From Myxococcota bacterium (GTDB taxonomy: Bacteria > Myxococcota > B64-G9): DNA of 64,000 bases. Position numbers and translations under genes: made by a program. The stretch lies in contig JAKLGA010000007.1 in the NCBI GenBank assembly GCA_022710975.1, positions 1 through 64,000 on the forward strand, given 5' to 3'. The notes beneath the pieces were generated by a model. It searched no databases. It was not told the DNA's origin and saw only the letters and a list, made by a program, of their open reading frames with translations. Below are positions 9,549 to 18,686 of this stretch, one piece after another (the first letter of the stretch is position 1; each line of letters opens with the position of its first letter).

Positions 9549-9594
9549 GTTACAAATCGTCGGTTGCTGGACACTCGTACCGACCTTTTGTAAC
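9549..9594. repeat. Two-tier perfect inverted repeat (large hairpin)
   Basis: GTTACAAA (9549-9556) pairs with TTTGTAAC (9587-9594). Inside it GTCGGT (9559-9564) pairs with ACCGAC (9579-9584). A 2x2 internal loop separates the two tiers and a 14-base loop caps them. It starts 15 bases after the patatin stop. It could be an RNA hairpin/terminator without a U-tract, or a protein-binding palindrome. Confidence 0.6.
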
Positions 9595-9600
9595 AGGGGG

Positions 9601-9645
9601 CGCTCCGGCCTGCCTTCGCCCCTTCCTTCAAGAATGTCCGGAGCG
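9601..9645. repeat. 8-bp perfect inverted repeat
   Basis: CGCTCCGG (9601-9608) and CCGGAGCG (9638-9645) are perfectly complementary with a 29-base loop. A GTCCGGA-like heptamer recurs at about 9539, 9636 and 9715. Confidence 0.5.
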
Positions 9646-9648
9646 ATT

Positions 9649-9710
9649 CACACACGCAGGATCTGCGAACGCCCCCAACTGGCCAGGCGTTTGCGGGCCT
9701 TCCGTGTGTG
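9649..9710. repeat. Nested hairpin, 8-bp outer and 9-bp inner stems
   Basis: CACACACG (9649-9656) pairs with CGTGTGTG (9703-9710). Inside, GCGAACGCC (9665-9673) pairs with GGCGTTTGC (9686-9694) with a single G-U pair. This is the third consecutive strong hairpin, which favours a structured RNA or a mobile-element end. Confidence 0.55.
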
Positions 9711-9784
9711 TCCACTCCGGACCTTCTTCGAGGGAGATGCCCATGCTCGGCCTAAGCCCACCAAGAATTCCGCGGCGCCTCACT

Positions 9785-9799
9785 GGGGGCTCCGCCCCC
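9785..9799. repeat. GC hairpin GGGGGC-TCC-GCCCCC
   Basis: A perfect 6-bp stem with a 3-base loop, followed by a run of C residues. REP-like in appearance. Confidence 0.5.
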
Positions 9800-9820
9800 G
9801 GCCCCCCCTCGCGACCAATT

Positions 9821-10126
9821 GGGGACGTTGGTCTGCCAATCAAGACAGGTAATCTCCCGGCTCGCCAGCCGTGACCCGCGGGGGTGGCGGTACGATCAAC
9901 ACTGCCTGCATCCTTTCAGCCCGGCCCTCCGGGGTGTCCCCGCTCCGGGCCTGCGGAACTCGCGGATCGGTCCCGCGCAGGCTTCGGTGAGCCTGGCTCG
10001 GGCTGCTCGCTCCCTCACCTGCGCGGTGAGCTATGGAGGCTCAAACAGTCCTCGGCCCTTCGGGGGACACCCCGTCGGGCCTTGCTCCAAAGAAGGCAAT
10101 AGGGGACGTTGTCAAGTTATTAACTT
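9821..10126. mobile_element. Possible non-autonomous element / REP-like cassette of about 0.3 kb
   Basis: The decamer GGGGACGTTG occurs in the same orientation at 9821-9830 and 10102-10111. It is followed in the second case by an AT-rich palindrome AAGTTA-T-TAACTT (10114-10126). Between them lie an 11-base perfect inverted repeat GGGGTGTCCCC (9931-9941) / GGGGACACCCC (10063-10073), with imperfect extension on both sides, and an inner GCCTGCG/CGCAGGC hairpin (9949-9982). No transposase frame is present. The GGGGACGTTG...AAGTTATTAACTT end sequence resembles sequences I associate with IS200-like or REP-associated transposases in related genomes; this is a memory-based impression, not a search result. 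Confidence 0.35.
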
Positions 10127-10366
10127 CCTGCATCAGAGCTCGGATCCTCTTCATGTGACCGCGCACCTGCGCGCCCGCACCCCGCCTGCAGGTGCCTCAG
10201 GCAAATCGGCGGCACCTGGGAAGGGGGGCCTGCCTTCCCCTGCCTCCACCTCGAAGAAATTCCTCCGACCCCGATCTCCCACGAAGCAGACCGACAAGGG
10301 ACGGGTCGAGGGCGTCCGTCGAGGAGCGCCGCCCCTCCCGAGGAGCTCGGGTAGATCCTCGGAGGG

Positions 10367-12955
10367 CTAGCTCCGCCGGCGGAGCAGGCAGGCCAGGCCG
10401 AGGAGGAGCAGCAGGCCGCCGCTCGACGCGCCGGCGCCGCCGCTCCCGCAGCCGCAGTCCTCCTTGCCGCCCGGACCCGAGTCGTCCCCGGTGTTCCCGT
10501 CGGCGCCGCCGTCCGTGCCCGCGTCCTGGCCGTCGCTCGCGTCCGCGCCATCGGTGCCGTCCGCCCCGTCCGCGCCGTCGGCGCCGTCCACCCCGCCGTC
10601 CGTTGGGGCCGGCTCGTCCGCGACGCAGAAGCCCTCGGCGCAGTGGCTCTCGGCCGGGCAGGCGATGTTCTCGCACGGGTCGGCCGCGCACTCTCCGCCC
10701 ACGCAGGCCTCGCCCGGCCCGCAGTACACGCCCTGGCACGGATCGGCCGCGCACTCGCCGGCCTCGCACACCTGGCCGGTGGGGCAGTCCACCCCGGCGC
10801 AGGCGCTGTCCTGGCACTGGCCGGCCACGCACACCTGGCCCGCGCCGCAGTCGCTGCAGGCCACCTGCTGGCACAGGCCGCCCACGCAGTACTCGTCCGC
10901 CGCGCAGCCGGCCGTGGCGCAGAGATCCGGCTGGCAGGCGCCGCCCACGCACAGCTCGCCGGCCGGGCAGGCGTTGTCCGGGTGGTAGCAGTCGAGCGTC
11001 ACGCACAGGCCCATGCGGCACACCTCGCCGGGCTGGCAGGTGATGCCCTCGGTGACGCAGCGGTCCACGCAGCGGCCCTGGTCCGGATCGCACTCCTGCC
11101 CGGCCGGGCAGGCCCGGCCGCAGCAGCGATCCAGCACGCACCAGTCGTTGACGCAGTAGTAGCTCCCGGCCTGGCACTCGCCGGCCGCGCACGGCCCGGC
11201 GCAGCTGCCGCACAGGCAGATCTCGTAGCCCTCGCACAGGTCGCCCTCGTCGGTGAGCCCGTCGCAGTCGTTGTCGCGCGCGTCGCACATCTCCGGCCGC
11301 GCGTCCTGCCCGCCCTCGCACGGGCCCCAGGAAGCGGCCGGGCTGCAGGTCGACAGGCCCGCGCGGCACTCGCCCTCGTCGAAGCCGCACGGGCGGGTGT
11401 CCCCGGGGGCGCACACGCCGCAGTCCGGGTCGAGGGAGTCGGCCAGCCCGTCGCAGTCGTTGTCGACGCCGTCGTCGCACACCTCGGGCACCGCGTCCTC
11501 GTCGACCTCGCCGTCGCAGTCGTTGTCCCGCCCGTCGCACACCTCGGCCTCGGGCCCCACCCCGCCCTCGCACTCGCTCCAGGCGCCCTCCGGGCTGCAG
11601 GTGCGGACCCCCTGCACGCACTCGCCGGTGTCGATGCCGCACAATTCTTGCTGCCCCGGCTGGCAGGACGCGCCGCAGTCCGGATCCCAGGAGTCGATCT
11701 GCCCGTCGCAGTCGTTGTCCAGGCCGTCGTTGCAGATCTCGGGCACGGCGTTCTCGTCGACCTGGCCGTCGCAGTCGTTGTCCAGGCCGTCGCACACCTC
11801 GGTCTGGTCGGTGAGCTCGCCCAGGCAGGTCAGCACGCCGTCCAGGCACAGCCTGGCGCCGAGCTCGCACTCGCCCACGTCGGTCGCGCCGCAGGGGGCC
11901 CCGAGCTGCGGATCGCTCTCGTCCACCGCCCCGTCGCAGTCGTCGTCCCAGCCGTTGCACACCTCGGTTGCGCCCGGGTTGATCTGCGGGCGGCTGGCCG
12001 GGCTGCAGCCGGGGGACGCCTCCGCGCCCGTGTCGCAGCAGTCCAGGCAGTTCGACCAGCCGTCCGCGTCCGCGTCGGGGAAGTCCTCGTCGGTGCCGCC
12101 GTCGCAGTCGTTGTCCCGGCCGTCGCACACCTCGGGGCTGGTGACGATCTGGGCGTTGCACACCAGGCCGTCGCCGGCGGCGTTGCACACGTACACGCCG
12201 GGGAAGGTGCAGCCGCCCTGCTGGAGGTTGCACAGCGTGCCCTTGTCCGGCCAGCTCTCGTCGATCTGCCCGTTGCAGTTGTTGTCCCGGTCGTCGCACA
12301 CCTCGACCAGGGCGGCCTGCACGATGCTGTCCATGGCCGCCTGCAGCTCGGCCTGGTTGTCGGCCTGGTAGTAGCTGCCCGAGTGCCCCGCGGTGGCCAT
12401 GGCGGTCAGGATGCTGTCCCACTCGCCGCAGTCGCCCGAGCCCTCGGAGAAGCCGATCACGAAGGTGCGGATGCCGTTGGCGTACAGGTCCTGCACCGCC
12501 CGCACCGGATCGTTGATGTGGTCGGCGGCGCAGGTGTCGCAGCCGTCGGTCACCACCATGACGAAGTTGCGCCGGTGGATGTCCTTCAGCGCGTCGTACT
12601 GGTTGAGCACCATCAGGGTGGCCGCGGTGGGCGTCATGCCCGTGGGGTCCCAGCTGTCGAGCGTGCTGGAGATGGCGCCGGCCGTGCCCGCGCCGAGCTG
12701 CACCTGCACGTTGCCCGCGCCGCAGTTGCCGTCGGACGAGTACATGTCCAGCCCGAAGCGCAGGATGTTCCCGTAGTTGTCGAGAATGTACTGGATGGCG
12801 TTCTTGGCCTGGCTCCACTTGGGCTCGGCCATGGAGCCCGAGCGGTCGAGCACGATCAGCATGTTGGGGGTCTCGCACGGCTGCGCGCGGGCCGCGGGCG
12901 CCCAGAGCGCCGCCGCGAGCAGCGCCGCCGACAGGCACAGGCTGGAGATCCTCAT
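10367..12955 (-). CDS. Surface protein with vWA domain, MopE-type repeats and MYXO-CTERM sorting tail
   Basis: 862 residues. A signal peptide (1-24) precedes a von Willebrand A domain (about 30-215) with a complete MIDAS pattern: DRSGSM at 37-42, the Thr in DPTGMTP, and Asp in VTDGCD. Then come eight MopE-type motifs of the form EVCDGxDNDCDGxxDE (putative metal binding). A Cys-rich stretch of CxxGxxCxxGxC modules follows. A Gly/Asp/Ala-rich spacer then leads into a C-terminal tripartite tail: DCGCGSGGAG, a hydrophobic helix, then LRRRS. That tail matches MYXO-CTERM sorting signals. The start ATG 12955 has GGGAGGTG upstream and overlaps the stop of the preceding gene (ATGA). Likely cell-surface anchored through a myxosortase; adhesion or metal binding is inference. 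Confidence 0.9.
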   Translation of the reverse strand: MRISSLCLSAALLAAALWAPAARAQPCETPNMLIVLDRSGSMAEPKWSQAKNAIQYILDNYGNILRFGLDMYSSDGNCGAGNVQVQLGAGTAGAISSTLDSWDPTGMTPTAATLMVLNQYDALKDIHRRNFVMVVTDGCDTCAADHINDPVRAVQDLYANGIRTFVIGFSEGSGDCGEWDSILTAMATAGHSGSYYQADNQAELQAAMDSIVQAALVEVCDDRDNNCNGQIDESWPDKGTLCNLQQGGCTFPGVYVCNAAGDGLVCNAQIVTSPEVCDGRDNDCDGGTDEDFPDADADGWSNCLDCCDTGAEASPGCSPASRPQINPGATEVCNGWDDDCDGAVDESDPQLGAPCGATDVGECELGARLCLDGVLTCLGELTDQTEVCDGLDNDCDGQVDENAVPEICNDGLDNDCDGQIDSWDPDCGASCQPGQQELCGIDTGECVQGVRTCSPEGAWSECEGGVGPEAEVCDGRDNDCDGEVDEDAVPEVCDDGVDNDCDGLADSLDPDCGVCAPGDTRPCGFDEGECRAGLSTCSPAASWGPCEGGQDARPEMCDARDNDCDGLTDEGDLCEGYEICLCGSCAGPCAAGECQAGSYYCVNDWCVLDRCCGRACPAGQECDPDQGRCVDRCVTEGITCQPGEVCRMGLCVTLDCYHPDNACPAGELCVGGACQPDLCATAGCAADEYCVGGLCQQVACSDCGAGQVCVAGQCQDSACAGVDCPTGQVCEAGECAADPCQGVYCGPGEACVGGECAADPCENIACPAESHCAEGFCVADEPAPTDGGVDGADGADGADGTDGADASDGQDAGTDGGADGNTGDDSGPGGKEDCGCGSGGAGASSGGLLLLLGLACLLRRRS

Positions 12956-14955
12956 GCCGCACCTCCCTTCCCCGGCGCGACCCGCCGCTTGCGGCGCGCC
13001 ACGCCCAGGCCCAGCACGACGCCGAGGATCTGCAGGCCCCACAGGTCCTTCAGCGCCAACCCGCGGCAGCCTCCGGCGCAGTCGTCGTCGTCGCCGTCGG
13101 CCGTGCCGTCGCAGTCGTTGTCGATCCCGTCCTCGCAGGTCAGGTTCGCGCCCTCGACCTGCGGCGTGCCGGCCACGGCCGAGCACTGGGTGCCGCCGCC
13201 CGCGGCGCACACGTAGTAGCCCCGGCTCAGGCAGGCGCCGGCGCCGGTCTCGCAGGCCACGCCCAGGTTGGCCACGTTCTCGTCGATCTGCTCGTCGCAG
13301 TCGTTGTCGATGTAGTCGCACACCTCAGTGCCCGGCTGCGGGGCCGAGCAGGCCCCGGGCGCGCCGTTGACGCAGAAGCGGTAGCCCGGCCCGCACTGGG
13401 TCGAGCAGTCCTCGTACCAGTCCTCGTCCACCTGGCCGTCGCAGTCGTCGTCGAGCAGGTTGCACTGCTCGGCGCCCGCCTGGCCGCCCTGGGCGTCGCA
13501 CTCCTGGCTGAGGCCGTCCTGGCTGCAGCGGTAGTGGCCCTGGGCGTAGCACACCCCCACCCCGGCGATGCACACCTGGCCCACCAGCGGGAAGTTCTCG
13601 TCCGCCAGGGTGTCGCAGTCGTTGTCCAGGCCGTCGCACAGCTCGGGCTGGGGCGGGATGACCGGCGCGTTGCACTGGATGCCGCCCAGCGGCCCGCACA
13701 CGGTCACCCCGGTGGAGAAGCAGGCGCTCTGGCCGATGGCGCAGGCCTCGCCCAGCCCGGCGAAGTCCTCGTCGGTCGCGCCGTCGCAGTCGTCGTCCGC
13801 GCCGTTGCAGGCCTCGGCCAGGCCCTGGCCCGGGGTGGCGCTGCAGACGAGCCCGGTCTTGTCCGCGGTGCAGATCATCACCCCGGGCCGGGCGCAGATG
13901 CCCTGCCCGGCCTGGCAGGGCTGCCGCAGGTCGGGGAAGTCCTCGTCGGCCGCGCCGTCGCAGTCGTTGTCCCGCCCATCGCACAGCTCGTCCACGGGCA
14001 GCACCCCGCCATCGCACGGGCCGAAGTGGCCGGCCACGCAGGTGCGCGTGCCCAGGCGGCACTCGCCCAGATCCCCGCCGCAGGCCTCCAGCACGCCGTC
14101 TACGCACTCGCAGCCCTCGTCGCTCACCCGGTCGCAGTCGTTGTCCAGGCCGTCGCAGCGCTCGTCCTCCGGCCAGCGGGCCCCCTCGCACGGGCCCCAG
14201 ACCCCGTCCTGGCAGCCCTGCACGCCGGCCTGGCACACGCCCACGTTGAGCCCGCAGGGCCGGGCGCTCTCGGCGCACACGCAGCCGTTGTCCACGGCGC
14301 CGTCGCAGTCGTTGTCCGTCCCGTCGCCGCACACCTCGGGCACGCCCGGCGTGCCGCCCGCGCAGGCGCTCCACGCCCCGCCCTGGCAGGTCTGGGTGCC
14401 GGGGGTGCACTCGCCCAGGTTGACGCCGCAGGCCCGGCCCTCGCCCTCGGCGCACGGGCAGCCGTCGTCCACGGCGCCGTCGCAGTCGTCGTCGAGCTGG
14501 TTGTCGCAGGCCTCGTCCGCGGCCGGCTCCACATCGCCCTGGCACTCGCCCCACTGGCCGCCCTGGCAGGTCTGGCTGCCCCGCTGGCACGCGCCCACGT
14601 CCGAGCCGCAGGGCTGGGTGTCGCCCGGCTCGCACGGGCAGTCCTCGTCCACGGTCCCGTCGCAGTCCGAGTCCTGGCCATCGCAGGCCTCGGCGGCGCC
14701 CGGGTGGATGTCGGCCCGGTTGTCGTTGCAGTCGTCGTACCCCTCGCGCCGGTCGCAGTACCCGTCCTGGTCGAGGTCGGTGCAGGGCGGCCGCTCCACG
14801 CACTGGCCGTCCACGCAGGTGAAGCCGGCCTGGCAGTCTCCGGGCCCGCCGCAGGTGAGTCCGCCGTCGGGGGTGCCGGTCGCGTCGCCGCAGCCCGCGG
14901 CCAGGGCGGCGGTCAGGGCAAGGCCACACCACCAGAAGGTTCCCCGTGTTCTCAT
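12952..14955 (-). CDS. MopE-repeat lipoprotein, upstream partner of the vWA protein
   Basis: 667 residues. Lipobox LAAGC near residue 22 follows a hydrophobic signal. About ten MopE-type motifs (xxCDGxDNDCDGxxDED) alternate with CxxGxxxCGxxVGxCQxGxQTCQxGxW modules. The C-terminus has a hydrophobic segment (LWGLQILGVVLGLGVA) followed by RRKRR, which looks like a degenerate sorting or anchoring tail, unusual in something that also carries a lipobox. The start ATG 14955 has GAGGTGGA upstream. Its TGA overlaps the ATG of the vWA gene by four bases, so the two are translationally coupled and probably work together at the surface. Confidence 0.85.
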   Translation of the reverse strand: MRTRGTFWWCGLALTAALAAGCGDATGTPDGGLTCGGPGDCQAGFTCVDGQCVERPPCTDLDQDGYCDRREGYDDCNDNRADIHPGAAEACDGQDSDCDGTVDEDCPCEPGDTQPCGSDVGACQRGSQTCQGGQWGECQGDVEPAADEACDNQLDDDCDGAVDDGCPCAEGEGRACGVNLGECTPGTQTCQGGAWSACAGGTPGVPEVCGDGTDNDCDGAVDNGCVCAESARPCGLNVGVCQAGVQGCQDGVWGPCEGARWPEDERCDGLDNDCDRVSDEGCECVDGVLEACGGDLGECRLGTRTCVAGHFGPCDGGVLPVDELCDGRDNDCDGAADEDFPDLRQPCQAGQGICARPGVMICTADKTGLVCSATPGQGLAEACNGADDDCDGATDEDFAGLGEACAIGQSACFSTGVTVCGPLGGIQCNAPVIPPQPELCDGLDNDCDTLADENFPLVGQVCIAGVGVCYAQGHYRCSQDGLSQECDAQGGQAGAEQCNLLDDDCDGQVDEDWYEDCSTQCGPGYRFCVNGAPGACSAPQPGTEVCDYIDNDCDEQIDENVANLGVACETGAGACLSRGYYVCAAGGGTQCSAVAGTPQVEGANLTCEDGIDNDCDGTADGDDDDCAGGCRGLALKDLWGLQILGVVLGLGVARRKRRVAPGKGGAA

Positions 14956-14980
14956 GCTCCACCTCGCCGGTCGCAGGGGC

Positions 14981-15010
14981 TTGAATCGCGTGTGCGCGTC
15001 AGCCGATACT
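14981..15010 (+). promoter_or_regulatory. Possible promoter for the bacteriohemerythrin gene
   Basis: TTGAAT (14981-14986), 18-base spacer, GATACT (15005-15010). Each box matches the sigma-70 consensus at four of six positions. It lies about 50 bases before the start. Confidence 0.3.
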
Positions 15011-15059
15011 ACCCATCCCCGGGAGGCCCGGTCAATGGCGCCCGGGAGAGGAGGCTGGC

Positions 15060-15470
15060 ATGCCCACGTTCCAGTGGCGCGAGAACCTGCGCCTGGGCCA
15101 CCCCGAGGTGGACCGCCAGCACCTGGAGATCATCGCCCGGGTGAACCTGTTCCAGGGCGCCCTGGACGCCGGAGAGGGCCAGGACAGGCTGGTCGCGCTG
15201 TTCGACGATCTCGATCAGTACGCCCGCTCGCACTTCCAGCTCGAGGAGCGCCTGATGGAGCAGCACGGCTACCCGGGCCTGAACGCCCACCGCGCCGAGC
15301 ACGCCCGCTTCATGGCCCGGGTGGCGGGCTTCCGCTCCCGGCTGCTGCAGCGGGAGGCCGGCCTGCCCCGGGCCGTGCTGCGCTACCTCGAGGAGTGGCT
15401 GGTGCAACACCTGGCGGAGGTCGACACGGCCATGGTGCAGTTCCTGCGCGCCGCCCGGCGCGCAAAATAA
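15060..15470 (+). CDS. Bacteriohemerythrin
   Basis: 136 residues, the standard single-domain length. All seven di-iron ligands are present: His21, His58, Glu62, His77, His81, His117 and Asp122, in the motifs VDRQH, HFxxEExxM, HxxEH and WLxxHxxxVD. It is expected to bind O2 reversibly in the cytoplasm, for oxygen storage, delivery or sensing. It stands alone, 43 bases upstream of prfC on the same strand. Confidence 0.93.
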   Translation: MPTFQWRENLRLGHPEVDRQHLEIIARVNLFQGALDAGEGQDRLVALFDDLDQYARSHFQLEERLMEQHGYPGLNAHRAEHARFMARVAGFRSRLLQREAGLPRAVLRYLEEWLVQHLAEVDTAMVQFLRAARRAK

Positions 15471-15513
15471 TCCTTCCCTCCGCTCGGGAATGGGGTAGTT
15501 TCCTGCCCCGGCC

Positions 15514-17100
<1,587 letters not shown>

Positions 17101-17109
17101 GCGGACCCG

Positions 17110-18648
17110 CTACTCCTGGACTTGCCACACGTGTACGACCGGCCCCTGGCTGTCCGGGTCGGCGAGCTGCTCGCTCACGTACAGGAGGTTCCGGGCGCGG
17201 TCGTAGGCCACCGCGCCGAGCTGGTAGCGGCGCATGGGCGGGCTACCCTGCCCGGTCTCGGTCCCGGGCAGGCTGACGAGGAACAGGCGGTCCGCCAGGG
17301 ACAGGCAGGCGTAGGGCTGGGGCTGGTCGGGCCCGAGCTCGCCCGCGGCCACCCGGGCGAGCTCGGCCGGATCGTAGAACAGCGCCTGGGCCTCCCAGCC
17401 CTGGCTCCACCAGCCGCGCTCGCCGAAGCAGGCCGGATCGCAGCCGGAGTCCCCGCAGGCGCAGTAGTGGTCGTCGGGCAGCGCGCAGCGGGCGCCGTCC
17501 GCCTCGAAGCAACCCGGGCCGCCGATCTCCTCGCGCTCCGCGCAGGGCACCTGGCCGCAGGGGCAGCGCTGCCAGCCGTACCAGGACTGCGGCCCGACCG
17601 CCTTGGCGCCCACGAACACCACCGCGGCGCGCGCGCCCGCGGTCAGCCAGGCGCCGCCGGCCCACTCGTCCGGGTGCTGGTAGCCCGCCAGCCGGCCGCC
17701 GGCCTGCCCCACGCTCGCGTAGACGAGCAGCGGCAGCCCCGCGAGCTCCCCGCCCGGGGCCGGGGCCGCGCCGCCGAGCCAGGGATCGACCGCCACCAGC
17801 ACCGGGCCCTGGCTGCCCTGCCCGCCGTCGCGGAAGCGGCCCGCGGCCAGGCGTCGGCCGCCCGCGTGCTGGCCGGCCCAGTCGGCCGGGATCTCGAACA
17901 GGTAGTCGTTCAGGCTGTAGAGCGAGGCGCCCGACACCCACCAGGGCCCGAGGGTCGCGGCCGCGTCGAGCTGGCCCTGGGGCCCGAGCGGCCGGGCCGC
18001 GAGCGGCGCGACGCAGGCCGGGTCGGAGGTCCCGGCGCAGCTCGCGGGCGCCTGCTCGTCCTCGATGTGCTGGCCGAACGCCATCACCAGCTGATCCACG
18101 CCCTGCTGGCGCAGGACCTGGAGCCCGTGCTTGGGCAGCTCGAAGTAGATGTCCGCGCCGTACAGGGCGGCCCCGCGCAGATCGGTCAGCCCCTGCAGCA
18201 GCCCGGCCACCGGCAGCGCGGCCGGATCCCGGGCGCTGGAGGGCTCGGGGATGCTGACCTCGGCCACCAGGCAGGCGCGCAGCTCGCTCCAGCCGTCCTC
18301 GGCGTCGTTGCCGGCCACGAACAGCGAGCCGCGGTACGCGTCCGACCCGGCCGGATCGCCCTCCCCGAAATAGGCCATGGCCTTCCCGCCCCAGGCGAAG
18401 TTGAGGGGGGCGGCGGCGGCCAGGGCCGGCAGGCGGAAGGCCCCGCGGTAGGCGAGGTGCTCGGGCCCCAACAGCCCCGCGCCGACCGGCCCCGTCGACC
18501 CGCAGGTCCGGAGCTCGATCCCGGCGTCCGCGCCGGCGTCCGGGCAGTCCGCACCTCCCCCGCCCCCCGAGCAGCCGGCCAGCCAGCCGAGCCAGAGGAT
18601 CCCCACCAGCGTTCGCCGCCGCGTCCAGGCGTCCCGTCGCGCCGCCAT
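17110..18648 (-). CDS. Lipoprotein of unknown function, possibly beta-propeller-like
   Basis: 512 residues with lipobox LAGC near residue 26, followed by a Gly run. The body is rich in short beta-type segments with recurring YGADIYF, SLYSLNDYLF, LLVYASVG, YDRARNLLYVSE patterns. These suggest a beta-propeller or a related repeat fold, without a family I can name. A cysteine-rich insert (about 360-410, CPCGQVPC...CACGDSGCDPAC) interrupts the C-terminal third. ATG 18648 has GGGGAGGA upstream. It lies 38 bases downstream of the CapA-like gene and is probably the last gene of the MORN-CapA operon. Confidence 0.75.
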   Translation of the reverse strand: MAARRDAWTRRRTLVGILWLGWLAGCSGGGGGADCPDAGADAGIELRTCGSTGPVGAGLLGPEHLAYRGAFRLPALAAAAPLNFAWGGKAMAYFGEGDPAGSDAYRGSLFVAGNDAEDGWSELRACLVAEVSIPEPSSARDPAALPVAGLLQGLTDLRGAALYGADIYFELPKHGLQVLRQQGVDQLVMAFGQHIEDEQAPASCAGTSDPACVAPLAARPLGPQGQLDAAATLGPWWVSGASLYSLNDYLFEIPADWAGQHAGGRRLAAGRFRDGGQGSQGPVLVAVDPWLGGAAPAPGGELAGLPLLVYASVGQAGGRLAGYQHPDEWAGGAWLTAGARAAVVFVGAKAVGPQSWYGWQRCPCGQVPCAEREEIGGPGCFEADGARCALPDDHYCACGDSGCDPACFGERGWWSQGWEAQALFYDPAELARVAAGELGPDQPQPYACLSLADRLFLVSLPGTETGQGSPPMRRYQLGAVAYDRARNLLYVSEQLADPDSQGPVVHVWQVQE

Positions 18649-18686
18649 GCCCGGTCCTCCCCTCGCACCGCCCTGGGTCCTGCGCG

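Larger units (their letters stand above)
9534..10366. other. Gene-free structured region between the patatin and MopE genes
   Basis: 833 bases without a convincing gene. Open frames here have no family resemblance, no consistent start signals and end in unrelated shadow sequence. Instead the stretch contains a chain of strong inverted repeats (9549-9594, 9601-9645, 9649-9710, 9785-9799, 9949-9982) and a small element with repeated ends (9821-10126). Near the right edge, 10337-10351 forms a perfect 6-bp stem with a 3-base loop, 15 bases beyond the stop of the minus-strand gene; it could help to end that transcript. Base composition is locally less GC-rich (for example 9545-9595 and 10090-10130) than in the flanking genes. 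Confidence 0.6.

Noticed and set aside
9549-9594. Integron attC site
   Set aside because: attC sites end as RYYYAAC...GTTRRRY. This palindrome has the reverse order (GTT at the left, AAC at the right), and no integrase or cassette array is present.
9493-10370. Open frames in the gene-free region as small proteins
   Set aside because: They have mixed composition, no ribosome sites, no recognisable domain, and they run across hairpins and repeats.
10197-13321. Long overlapping frames extending the vWA gene beyond 12955
   Set aside because: The stretch upstream of Met at 12955 reads through the neighbour's coding sequence as Arg/Gly-rich filler. Signal peptide and ribosome site fix the start at 12955.
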